Shown here: in pieces, positions 7,656 to 15,650 of the stretch
Numbering within the stretch: the stretch's first letter is position 1
Layout: the number at the start of each line of letters is the position of its first letter
Source of the DNA: Streptomyces sp. Ag109_O5-1
GTDB taxonomy: Bacteria; Actinomycetota; Actinomycetes; Streptomycetales; Streptomycetaceae
Assembly: GCF_003814875.1 (NCBI RefSeq)
Contig: NZ_RKQF01000001.1
Coordinates: 5,456,001 to 5,520,000 of the forward strand
Reading direction: 5' to 3'
DNA: 64,000 nt
The notes under the pieces: generated by a model
Told to the model about the DNA's origin: nothing
Databases searched by the model: none
Seen by the model: the letters and a program-made list of their open reading frames with translations, nothing else
Translations under genes and position numbers: made by a program

Positions 7656-9785
7656 TTGACGCCACAGCGCAACACCGGAGCGGGCGCGGAAGCGGAACTT
7701 CCCGAGTACGCCGGGCACTACCGCCTGGAGTCCTGCCTGGGTTCGGGTGGCATGGGTGTGGTGCACCTGGCGCGCAGCACCTCGGGGCTGAAGCTCGCCG
7801 TGAAGGTCGTGCACGCCGAGTTCGCCAAGGACCGCGAGTTCAGGGGGCGTTTCCGGCAGGAGGTGGCCGCCGCGCGCAAGGTCAGCGGCGCCTTCACCGC
7901 CCCTGTCGTGGACGCCGACCCCGAGGCCGAACGGCCTTGGATGGCCACCCTCTTCATCCCCGGACCGACGCTGTCCGAGCACGTGAAGCGGAACGGGCCC
8001 ATGCCCCCTGCCCAGTTGCGACGGCTGATGGCCGGGCTAGCGGAGGCGCTGGGCGATATTCACAGGGTCGGGGTGGTGCACCGCGATCTCAAGCCGAGCA
8101 ATGTGCTGCTCGCCGAAGACGGTCCGAAGGTCATCGACTTCGGCATTTCCCGGCCGAAGGACAGTGAACTTCGGACCGAGACCGGGAAGTTGATCGGTAC
8201 GCCGCCGTTCATGGCGCCCGAGCAGTTCCGTCGCCCCCGGGAGGTCGGGCCCGCCGCCGACATCTTCGCGCTCGGGTCGGTGCTGGTGCACGCGGCGACC
8301 GGGCGGGGGCCGTTCGACTCCGACAGCCCCTATGTCGTCGCGTACCAGGTCGTGCATGACGAGCCCGACATCACGGGGATACCGGAGGAACTCGCTCCGC
8401 TGGTGCTGCGGTGCCTCGCCAAGGAGCCGGAGGACCGGCCGACGCCCGAAGAACTGATGCGTGGGCTGCGGTCGTTGTCGGCGTCGTACGACACGCAGGC
8501 GTTCATACCGGCACAGCGGACCACGGTCACCGACGAATCCGGTGACGCCCGTGAAACGCTGGATCCGGATCCGCCGAAGGCTAAGGAGCAGGAGCCGGGG
8601 CGACCGCGCAGGCCACGCCTCAGCCGACGGGTCATCCTGGCCACGGGCGCCGCCGTGCTCGCGTTGGGCACGGTCGCGGCTCTGGCCCTGTGGGCCGCGG
8701 GCAACAGCCCGCAGCCGCAGGAGAGCAACCCGAGGACAACGGCCGCTGCCTTCGCCGCCTGGCAGGCGAACCCGATCGCCAAGAACGTGACCACTCCCCA
8801 ATGCGCGGACGGCGACGGGAGGTTGTTCTGCACCGAGGCATCCGTGGCCTTCGCCCTGAACCCGGTGACGGGTGCCGTGCTCTGGCGGCACTCCGTCCCG
8901 AACGCCCACTGGAGCAGGCCCCCGGCCTTCTCCGGCGGCCTCGTCCAGCTCATCACGGACGAGGGACATGTGTCAGCGCTCGATCCGGACTCGGGCAGGA
9001 GTCGATGGCAGCGGGACCTGCCCGCGAACGTGGGGATGAAGTACGCCGGCGACATGCTCCTGCTCGTACGCGCGGGCGGCACGGTCACCGGAGTGGACGG
9101 TGCGACCGGCACCACCAAGTGGAGTCGGCCGACAGGGGGTCACAGCACGCCCCGGATCAGCTTCTTCCCCTCGGACCCGTCGTCGGCGTATGTGACCAGT
9201 ACGTCCGACAACGGGGCCAGCACCCGGGTCACCGCCATGGATCCGGCAACCGGAGACGTTCGCTGGGAAACACGGTTGCAGGGTCTGCTGACGCCGGTCG
9301 GCGCGCAGGACGGGGCCGTCTTCCTACTGGTCACGGATCCGGAGTACGGCGACACAGATGCCGTGGTCCGCTACGCGCCGGAGTCCGGGGCGACTCGCCG
9401 GGTCAAACTCCCCGTACCGCGTGCGGACGCACAGGCCGGCGTACACGGCGGGGTGGTCTACGTGCTGGCCGCCACCGGCTCACTCGATGCCGTCGACATG
9501 GATGCGGGCAAGCGCATCTGGCACCTGGAGACCTCGGTGAGCCGAGGCTCGGCACCCGTCGCCGACAACCGGCATGTGTACTTCTCGGCGGCCGACGGAC
9601 GGCTCATGGCCGTTGACGCGGCCAGTGGAAAGGCCGCAGGACAGACCTCGTCCCGGTTCGGATCGGGCACGGGCGGAGTCGCCACCTCGGTGCCCGCCCC
9701 CCTGATCGTCGGCACCCACATCTACGCCACCGCCCCCGACGGCACCGTCTTCGCCGTGGACGCGGACGACCCCGGCGCCTGGTGA
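7656..9785 (+). CDS. Membrane Ser/Thr protein kinase with PQQ propeller
   Basis: A 709-residue receptor-type Hanks kinase. The N-terminal kinase domain shows GSGGMG (30-35), Lys50, HRD 142-144 with DLKPSN, DFG 161-163 and APE 187-189, so it should be active. A juxtamembrane linker leads to one helix (about 326-348) and an outside domain of PQQ/beta-propeller repeats (for example ALDPDSGRSRWQRDL, VDMDAGKRIWHLE, VDAASGKAAG). TTG 7656 is chosen for the GGAGGTG site 5 nt upstream; the frame opens earlier but is not conserved-looking. The layout resembles AfsK/PknD-type kinases. It could sense a wall ligand, perhaps linked to the SH3 proteins next door (inference). Confidence 0.92.
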   Translation: MTPQRNTGAGAEAELPEYAGHYRLESCLGSGGMGVVHLARSTSGLKLAVKVVHAEFAKDREFRGRFRQEVAAARKVSGAFTAPVVDADPEAERPWMATLFIPGPTLSEHVKRNGPMPPAQLRRLMAGLAEALGDIHRVGVVHRDLKPSNVLLAEDGPKVIDFGISRPKDSELRTETGKLIGTPPFMAPEQFRRPREVGPAADIFALGSVLVHAATGRGPFDSDSPYVVAYQVVHDEPDITGIPEELAPLVLRCLAKEPEDRPTPEELMRGLRSLSASYDTQAFIPAQRTTVTDESGDARETLDPDPPKAKEQEPGRPRRPRLSRRVILATGAAVLALGTVAALALWAAGNSPQPQESNPRTTAAAFAAWQANPIAKNVTTPQCADGDGRLFCTEASVAFALNPVTGAVLWRHSVPNAHWSRPPAFSGGLVQLITDEGHVSALDPDSGRSRWQRDLPANVGMKYAGDMLLLVRAGGTVTGVDGATGTTKWSRPTGGHSTPRISFFPSDPSSAYVTSTSDNGASTRVTAMDPATGDVRWETRLQGLLTPVGAQDGAVFLLVTDPEYGDTDAVVRYAPESGATRRVKLPVPRADAQAGVHGGVVYVLAATGSLDAVDMDAGKRIWHLETSVSRGSAPVADNRHVYFSAADGRLMAVDAASGKAAGQTSSRFGSGTGGVATSVPAPLIVGTHIYATAPDGTVFAVDADDPGAW

Positions 9786-9802
9786 CGTCGTACACAAAAC
9801 GG

Positions 9803-9838
9803 TGAGGGGCCGCCCCCCATAAGGAAGGCGGCCCCTCA
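9803..9838. terminator. Bidirectional terminator between kinase and ilvD
   Basis: A perfect 12-bp stem TGAGGGGCCGCC (9803-9814) / GGCGGCCCCTCA (9827-9838) with a 12-nt loop lies between two convergent genes, 17 bp after the kinase stop and 15 bp after the ilvD stop. No T-run follows on either side. Confidence 0.85.
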
Positions 9839-9853
9839 GTCGCTAGCCGCGGT

Positions 9854-11707
9854 TCAGCCCAGCTTTGTCACGTCGCGGACCGCGCCCTTGTCGGCGCTGG
9901 TGGCCATCGCGGCGTAGGCGCGCAGCGCCGCCGAGACCTTGCGCTCGCGGTTCTTCGGGGCGTACACGCCGTTCAGGGCCTGCTCGCGGCGGGACAGTTC
10001 GGCCTCGTCGACGAGAAGCTCGATCGTGCGGTTCGGGATGTCGATGCGGATGCGGTCGCCGTCCTCGACGAGGGCGATCGTGCCGCCGGACGCCGCCTCG
10101 GGGGAGGCGTGGCCGATGGAGAGGCCGGACGTGCCGCCGGAGAAACGGCCGTCGGTGATCAGCGCGCAGGTCTTGCCCAGACCGCGGCCCTTGAGGAAGG
10201 ACGTGGGGTAGAGCATCTCCTGCATGCCGGGGCCGCCCTTGGGACCCTCGTAGCGGATCACGACGACATCGCCGTCCGTGACCTGCTTGTTGAGGATCTT
10301 CTCGACCGCTTCCTCCTGCGACTCGCAGACGACCGCGGGGCCCTCGAAGGTCCAGATCGACTCGTCGACGCCGGCCGTCTTCACCACGCAGCCGTCGACG
10401 GCGAGGTTGCCCTTGAGGACCGCGAGGCCGCCGTCCTTGGAGTACGCGTGCTCGACGCTGCGGATGCAGCCTTCCGCCGCGTCCTCGTCCAGCGCCTCCC
10501 AGCGCTCGGACTGGGAGAAGGCCTCGGCGGAGCGGACGCAGCCGGGGGCCGCGTGCCACAGCTCGACCGCCTCGGGGGACGGGGAGCCGCCGCGCACGTC
10601 CCACGTCTTCAGCCAGTCCGCCAGGGACGGGCTGTGGACGGAGTGGACGTCCTCGTTGAGGAGGCCGCCGCGGTGCAGCTCGCCGAGGAGGGCGGGGATG
10701 CCGCCGGCCCGGTGCACGTCCTCCATGTAGTACGTGCGGGTCTTCGCGACGTTCGGGGCGACCTTCGCCAGGCAGGGCACGCGGCGGGACACCTCGTTGA
10801 TCTGCTCCAGGCCGAAGGGGACGCCCGCCTCCTGGGCGGCGGCCAGCAGGTGCAGGATCGTGTTCGTGGAGCCGCCCATCGCGATGTCGAGGGCCATGGC
10901 GTTCTCGAACGCGGCGAAGGTGGCGATGTTCAGGGGCAGGACCGTGTCGTCGTCCTGCTCGTAGTAGCGGCGGGTGATGTCCATGACCGTGGTGGCCGCG
11001 TCGACGTACAGCTGCTTACGGGCCGTGTGGGTGGCCAGGACCGAGCCGTTGCCGGGGAGGGAGAGGCCGATGGCCTCGGTCAGGCAGTTCATCGAGTTGG
11101 CGGTGAACATGCCGGAGCAGGAGCCGCAGGTCGGACAGGCGTTCTCCTCGATACGGAGGATGTCCTCGTCCGAGATCTTGTCGTTCACGGCGTCGGAGAT
11201 CGCGTCCACCAGGTCGAGCGTGCGGACCGTGCCGTCGACCAGGGTCGCGCGGCCGGCCTCCATGGGGCCGCCGGAGACGAAGACCGTGGGGATGTTCAGG
11301 CGCAGGGCGGCCATCAGCATGCCCGGGGTGATCTTGTCGCAGTTGGAGATGCAGACCAGGGCGTCGGCGCAGTGCGCCTCGACCATGTACTCCACGCTGT
11401 CCGCGATCAGGTCGCGGGAGGGCAGGGAGTACAGCATGCCGCCGTGGCCCATCGCGATGCCGTCGTCGACGGCGATCGTGTTGAACTCGCGCGGGATGCC
11501 GCCCGCCTCCTTGATCGCCTCGGAGACGATCCGGCCGACCGGCTGCAGGTGGGTGTGGCCCGGGACGAACTCGGTGAAACTGTTGGCGACCGCGATGATC
11601 GGCTTGCGGCCGATGTCCGCGCCGGGTACACCGGAGGCGCGCATAAGGGCGCGGGCGCCCGCCATGTTGCGGCCGTGGGTGACTGTGCGGGACCTCAGCT
11701 CGGGCAT
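9854..11707 (-). CDS. ilvD: Dihydroxy-acid dehydratase
   Basis: A 617-residue Fe-S dehydratase that makes 2-keto acids in valine, leucine and isoleucine synthesis. It begins PELRSRTVTHGRNMAGAR, with the cluster cysteines in ISNCDKITPG and ENACPTCGSCSGMFTANSM. I choose ATG 11707 because the ribosome site GAAGGAG lies 8 nt upstream; the frame's earlier ATG at 11728 would start before that site. It stands alone between a terminator and a TetR gene running the same way. Confidence 0.96.
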   Translation of the reverse strand: MPELRSRTVTHGRNMAGARALMRASGVPGADIGRKPIIAVANSFTEFVPGHTHLQPVGRIVSEAIKEAGGIPREFNTIAVDDGIAMGHGGMLYSLPSRDLIADSVEYMVEAHCADALVCISNCDKITPGMLMAALRLNIPTVFVSGGPMEAGRATLVDGTVRTLDLVDAISDAVNDKISDEDILRIEENACPTCGSCSGMFTANSMNCLTEAIGLSLPGNGSVLATHTARKQLYVDAATTVMDITRRYYEQDDDTVLPLNIATFAAFENAMALDIAMGGSTNTILHLLAAAQEAGVPFGLEQINEVSRRVPCLAKVAPNVAKTRTYYMEDVHRAGGIPALLGELHRGGLLNEDVHSVHSPSLADWLKTWDVRGGSPSPEAVELWHAAPGCVRSAEAFSQSERWEALDEDAAEGCIRSVEHAYSKDGGLAVLKGNLAVDGCVVKTAGVDESIWTFEGPAVVCESQEEAVEKILNKQVTDGDVVVIRYEGPKGGPGMQEMLYPTSFLKGRGLGKTCALITDGRFSGGTSGLSIGHASPEAASGGTIALVEDGDRIRIDIPNRTIELLVDEAELSRREQALNGVYAPKNRERKVSAALRAYAAMATSADKGAVRDVTKLG

Positions 11708-11795
11708 CGCGCTCGCTCCTTCAGACAAGTAGGGCCGCTAACGAGCGTACGCCCGTTGTTCAGGCCTCGGGACGAGGCGTCCGGAATGCGGGACG

Positions 11796-11831
11796 AATAT
11801 CTCAGCGAATGCCTCAGAGAATGTCTCAGCG
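11796..11831 (+). repeat. Three 12-bp tandem repeats
   Basis: AATATCTCAGCG, AATGCCTCAGAG and AATGTCTCAGCG follow one another exactly in the short gap between the TetR stop and the ilvD start. No function is evident. Confidence 0.6.
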
Positions 11832-11849
11832 GCGCTGGTCACTGCCTGG

Positions 11850-12467
11850 TCACGGCCCGGTGAGATGCCCCTGCACCACCGGAGCGACCCGCCGCACGAT
11901 CTGCTCCAGATCCGCCGACGCCAACGGCTCCACCTTGATCACATAGCGGAGCATCGCGCAGCCCACCAGCTGCGCGGCCGCCAGCTCGGCGCGCAGCTCC
12001 GCGTCCGGGAGGTCCAGCTGTTCGGCGATACGGCGCAGCAGCTGGGAGGCGATCAGCCGGCGGAAGACGGCGGCGGCCGTGTCGTTGTTGACGGCGGAGC
12101 GGACGATCGCCAGCAACGGCTTGCGGGTGGTGGTGTTCTCCCAGATGCCGAGGACGAAACGGGTCAGGCGCTCGCCCACGCCGTCCAGCGGGCCGTCGGC
12201 GATCGCGATGGGCGCGTTGAGCGCCGGCGCGAAGGCGACCGAGATGGCGGTCTCGAAGATCTGTTCCTTGGTGCCGAAGTAGTGGTGGACCAGGGCCGAG
12301 TCCACGCCGGCGGCCTTGGCGATCCCCCGCACGGACGTCTTCTCGTACCCGCGTTCGGAGAACTCCTCGCGGGCGGCGTCGAGGATACGGTCCCGGGTGT
12401 CGGCCGCCTCGGTACGCGGGGGGCGGCCGCGGCGCCGGGTGCCGGCGCTGTGGTCGGCGTCCGTCAT
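11850..12467 (-). CDS. TetR family transcriptional regulator
   Basis: A 205-residue repressor-type protein. The N-terminal helix-turn-helix reads TRDRILDAAREEFSERGYEK then SVRGIAKAAGVDSALVHHYFGTKE at about residues 23-67; the C-terminal half is the helical ligand domain. A basic tail GTRRRGRPPR precedes the HTH. Its ATG overlaps the stop of the TIM-barrel gene by 4 nt (12464-12467), so the regulator is the second gene of that unit and may respond to its substrate. Confidence 0.93.
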   Translation of the reverse strand: MTDADHSAGTRRRGRPPRTEAADTRDRILDAAREEFSERGYEKTSVRGIAKAAGVDSALVHHYFGTKEQIFETAISVAFAPALNAPIAIADGPLDGVGERLTRFVLGIWENTTTRKPLLAIVRSAVNNDTAAAVFRRLIASQLLRRIAEQLDLPDAELRAELAAAQLVGCAMLRYVIKVEPLASADLEQIVRRVAPVVQGHLTGP

Positions 12468-13294
12468 CGGCGGGGCACCCGTACGGCCGAGGCCAGGTGG
12501 AGGCGGGTGAAGGCGAGGGCCTCCGCGAGGTCGGCCTCGCGCTCCGCGCCGGACATCGCGCGCCGGGTGTTGACCTCGATGACGACATGCCCGTCGAAAC
12601 CGGTGAGCGCGAGCCGCTCCAGGAGCTCGGCGCAGGGCTGGGTGCCGCGGCCGGGCACCAGGTGCTCGTCCTTGGCGGAGCCGCGGCCGTCGGCGAGGTG
12701 GACGTGGCCGAGCCGGTCGCCCATCCGGTCGACCATGGCGAGGGCGTCGGTACGGGACGTCGCGGCGTGGCTGAGGTCGATCGTGAAGTGCCGGTAGTCG
12801 TCCTTGGTGACGTCCCAGTCGGGGGCGTACGCGAGCATCTCGCGGTCGCGGTAGCGCCAGGGGTACATGTTCTCCACCGCGAACCGCACGTCCGTCTCGT
12901 TCGCCATGCGCCAGATCCCCTCGACGAAGTCGCGGGCGTACTGGCGCTGCCAGCGGAACGGGGGGTGCACCACGACAGTGCTCGCGCCCAGCTTCTCGGC
13001 GGCGGCCCGGGCCCGCTGGAGCTTGACCCAGGGGTCGGTGGACCAGACCCGCTGGGTGATCAGCAGACAGGGGGCGTGGACGGCGAGGATCGGGACACGG
13101 TGGTAGTCGCTCAGTCTGCGCAGGGCCTCGATGTCCTGGCTGACCGGGTCGGTCCACACCATGACCTCGACCCCGTCGTAGCCGAGGCGCGCGGCGATCT
13201 CGAAGGCCGTCGCCGTCGACTCCGGGTACACGGAGGCCGTGGAGAGCGCGACCTTCGCATCCGGGATGCGGACGACGTCCCTTGGTTCTGCCAC
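12464..13294 (-). CDS. Xylose-isomerase-like TIM-barrel sugar phosphate isomerase/epimerase
   Basis: A 276-residue member of the AP-endonuclease-2/xylose-isomerase-like fold. Typical strand ends with metal-binding acids are visible: GYDGVEVMVW, VVVHPPFRW, VRFAVENMYPW, FTIDLSHA, LGHVHLADGRG and HVVIEVNT. The His, Glu and Asp at those ends suggest a divalent-metal site. The exact substrate is unknown; annotators usually write sugar phosphate isomerase/epimerase. First gene of a two-gene unit with the TetR regulator. Confidence 0.85.
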   Translation of the reverse strand: MAEPRDVVRIPDAKVALSTASVYPESTATAFEIAARLGYDGVEVMVWTDPVSQDIEALRRLSDYHRVPILAVHAPCLLITQRVWSTDPWVKLQRARAAAEKLGASTVVVHPPFRWQRQYARDFVEGIWRMANETDVRFAVENMYPWRYRDREMLAYAPDWDVTKDDYRHFTIDLSHAATSRTDALAMVDRMGDRLGHVHLADGRGSAKDEHLVPGRGTQPCAELLERLALTGFDGHVVIEVNTRRAMSGAEREADLAEALAFTRLHLASAVRVPRR

Positions 13295-13380
13295 GAGGGA
13301 CAGGTTACGGGGTGGGACCGGGTGGGCAGGGGGCGCCTACTCGCCGTTGTGACCAGGGTCGCGTCGGGAGGAGGTGCTCG

Positions 13381-13490
13381 GACCGAACCCATGCGGCTCG
13401 GACCGGCCCCCCGTGCCTCAGGCCCAACCCGCGTGCCTTAGACCCAACCCCTGCGCCTCAGGCCGAGCCCTCGTGCCTCAGGCCGAGCCC
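13381..13490 (+). repeat. Degenerate 20-bp tandem repeats
   Basis: Units of exactly 20 bp run head to tail: CCGTGCCTCAGGCCCAACCC (13411), GCGTGCCTTAGACCCAACCC (13431), CTGCGCCTCAGGCCGAGCCC (13451) and TCGTGCCTCAGGCCGAGCCC (13471), with weaker units before. The last unit contains the stop codon of the ppx/gppA gene (13478-13480). Confidence 0.8.
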
Positions 13491-14410
13491 ATGTGATCGA
13501 GTCGCCTCAGGATCACGCCCTCCCGCAGGGCCCACGGGCAGACCTCCAGGTTCTCCACCTCGAAGAGGTCCATCGCGGCCTCCGCCACCAGCGCACCCGC
13601 CACCAGCTGGCCCGCCCGGCCGTCCGACACGCCCGGGAGCGCGGAGCGCTGGGCCGTGGACATCGCCGCCAGCCTCGGGACCCAGGTCGTCAGGGAGCCC
13701 CGCTTGAGCTCCCGCTGGACGTAGAGGCCGTCGGCGGAGCGGGCCGCGCCGGCGATCCGGGCCAGCTGCTTGAACGTCTTCGACGTGGCCACCACGTGGT
13801 CGGGGGCGCCGAAGCGGCTGAACTCGCCGACCGTACGGGCGATCTCGGCGCGTACATGGCGGCGCAGCGCCCGTATGTCGTCGGAGGCCGGCGGGTCGCC
13901 GGGCAGCCAGCCCGCGGTGAGCCGGCCCGCGCCGAGCGGCAGCGAGACGGCCGCGTCCGGCTCCTCGTCGATGCCGTACGCGACCTCCAGGGAACCGCCG
14001 CCGATGTCCAGGACCAGCAGCTTTCCGGCGGACCAGCCGAACCAACGGCGTACCGCGAGGAAGGTCAGCCGGGCCTCCTCGGCGCCCGAGAGGACCTGGA
14101 GCTCGACACCGGTCTCGGCCTGCACGCGCGCGAGGACGTCGTCGGCGTTGCTGGCCTCCCGCACGGCGGAGGTGGCGAACGGCAGCAGGTTCTCGACGCC
14201 CTTGTCCTCGGCGGCCTGCAAGGCGTCCTGGACGACAGCGACCAGTTTCTCGACCCCGCCGGGGCCGATCGCGCCGTTGCCGTCGAGCAGTTCGGCAAGG
14301 CGCAATTCCGCCTTGTGCGAGTGCGCCGGCAGCGGGCGCGCGCCGGGGTGTGCATCCACCACCAGCAGATGCACCGTGTTAGATCCCACGTCGAGGACAC
14401 CGAGTCTCAT
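13478..14410 (-). CDS. Ppx/GppA phosphatase (exopolyphosphatase family)
   Basis: A 310-residue ASKHA-fold phosphatase. It starts MRLGVLDVGSNTVHLLVVDA, the classic phosphate-1 motif, and has VLDIGGGSLEVAYG (phosphate-2) and VEKLVAVVQDAL between. Family members cleave polyphosphate or pppGpp. It lacks the C-terminal extension of E. coli Ppx and matches the short actinobacterial type. ATG 14410 is set by the motif; the frame continues to 14659 without resemblance to it. It diverges from the cysteine-rich gene. Confidence 0.93.
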   Translation of the reverse strand: MRLGVLDVGSNTVHLLVVDAHPGARPLPAHSHKAELRLAELLDGNGAIGPGGVEKLVAVVQDALQAAEDKGVENLLPFATSAVREASNADDVLARVQAETGVELQVLSGAEEARLTFLAVRRWFGWSAGKLLVLDIGGGSLEVAYGIDEEPDAAVSLPLGAGRLTAGWLPGDPPASDDIRALRRHVRAEIARTVGEFSRFGAPDHVVATSKTFKQLARIAGAARSADGLYVQRELKRGSLTTWVPRLAAMSTAQRSALPGVSDGRAGQLVAGALVAEAAMDLFEVENLEVCPWALREGVILRRLDHMGSA

Positions 14411-14493
14411 GTACGGAACGCTACTGCCACCTGGGACATAACCGGTGCTCGGAGACGTCCCCGATGCTGCCTCGGGCGTCATACCCTGGACGG

Positions 14494-15375
14494 GTGCCAA
14501 AGACGAAAAAGACGAAGGACCACAAGGGCGCCAAATCTGCCGACGGTTCTTCGCCGGTGAAGCCACCGAAGACGCCGGCGACATCGCCGTCGACGTCCCC
14601 CGTGATGTCGAAGAAGGCCCTGGCAGCGGACGAGAAGGGCCTCGACTTCGCGCGGGCATGGGTGGAATTCCCTGATCCGGCGGACGACGAGCAGGTTTTC
14701 CGCTGCGATCTGACCTGGCTCACCTCCCGCTGGAACTGCATCTTCGGCAGCGGCTGCCAGGGCATCCAGGCGGGCCGCGCGGACGACGGCTGCTGCTCGC
14801 TCGGCGCGCACTTCTCCGACGAGGACGACGAGAAGCGGGTCGCCGAGCATGTGGCGAGGCTCACGCCGGAGATCTGGCAGCACCATGCCGAGGGCACCGA
14901 GCACGGCTGGATCTCGGAGGACGACGAGGGCTCCCGCCAGACCCGCCCCTTCAACGGCTCCTGCATCTTCCAGAACCGTCCCGGTTTCGCGGGCGGCGCG
15001 GGCTGCTCGCTGCACATCCTGGCGCTGAAGGAGGGCCGCGAGCCGCTGGAGACCAAGCCGGACGTCTGCTGGCAGCTCCCGATCCGCCGGACGTACGACT
15101 GGATCGACCGCCCCGACGACACGCGCGTCCTCCAGGTCTCGATCGGCGAGTACGACCGCAGGGGCTGGGGTCCGGGCGGCCACGACCTGCACTGGTGGTG
15201 CACGTCGGCGACGTCGGCACACGGCGCGGGCGACCCGGTGTACGTCTCGTACCGCCCGGAACTGACCGAACTGATGGGCAAAGCGGGCTACGACCGCCTG
15301 GCGCAGCTCTGCGAGGAGCGCCTCGCATCACAGCTCCCCCTACTGGCCCCCCACCCGGCGGACCCTCGGGACTGA
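14494..15375 (+). CDS. Conserved cysteine-rich protein, unknown function
   Basis: From GTG 14494 the product has 293 residues. A Lys/Thr/Pro-rich tail of about 45 residues is followed by a domain with clustered cysteines: Cys71, Cys82, Cys88, Cys100 and Cys101 (FRCDLTW, NCIFGSGCQG, DGCCSLGAHF), and later NGSCIFQN, AGCSLH and VCWQLP. The spacing suggests a metal or Fe-S site. I do not know the function. No ribosome site precedes the GTG, so the message may be leaderless. The codon use is normal for the region. Confidence 0.8.
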   Translation: MPKTKKTKDHKGAKSADGSSPVKPPKTPATSPSTSPVMSKKALAADEKGLDFARAWVEFPDPADDEQVFRCDLTWLTSRWNCIFGSGCQGIQAGRADDGCCSLGAHFSDEDDEKRVAEHVARLTPEIWQHHAEGTEHGWISEDDEGSRQTRPFNGSCIFQNRPGFAGGAGCSLHILALKEGREPLETKPDVCWQLPIRRTYDWIDRPDDTRVLQVSIGEYDRRGWGPGGHDLHWWCTSATSAHGAGDPVYVSYRPELTELMGKAGYDRLAQLCEERLASQLPLLAPHPADPRD

Positions 15376-15430
15376 CGCCCCCTGCAGCGCCCCTTCAGGG
15401 ACGCAGGACCGACAGATCCTCTGAACCGAC

Positions 15431-15510
15431 GCCTCGTACAGCGCCCCGAAAGGGGCGCTGGGGGTACCCCCGGCCGAAGGCTGGGGGAGGAACTGCGCGA
15501 CCGGCCACGG
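15431..15510 (+). repeat. Dispersed GC-rich intergenic repeat, copy B
   Basis: AGCGCCCCGAAAGGGGCGCT is followed by GGGGGTACCCCC, the GGCCGAAGGCTGGGGG segment and GGAACTGCGCGACC, the same order as in copy A at 4746. It sits 3' of the cysteine-rich gene and 3' of the convergent gene ending at 15651, so it may end both transcripts. Confidence 0.75.
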
Positions 15511-15650
15511 CGGCGCCGCACCCGCCGACTCACCGCGACCCGCCACGGCGGGCACCGCCCAGCCCGGCACCGCCGAACTCCACCGCCGTGGCTGAGCACC
15601 GTCGCAGCGGGAAGAGGAGACCGGCGAGAAAGGTAAGCAACACACGGATC

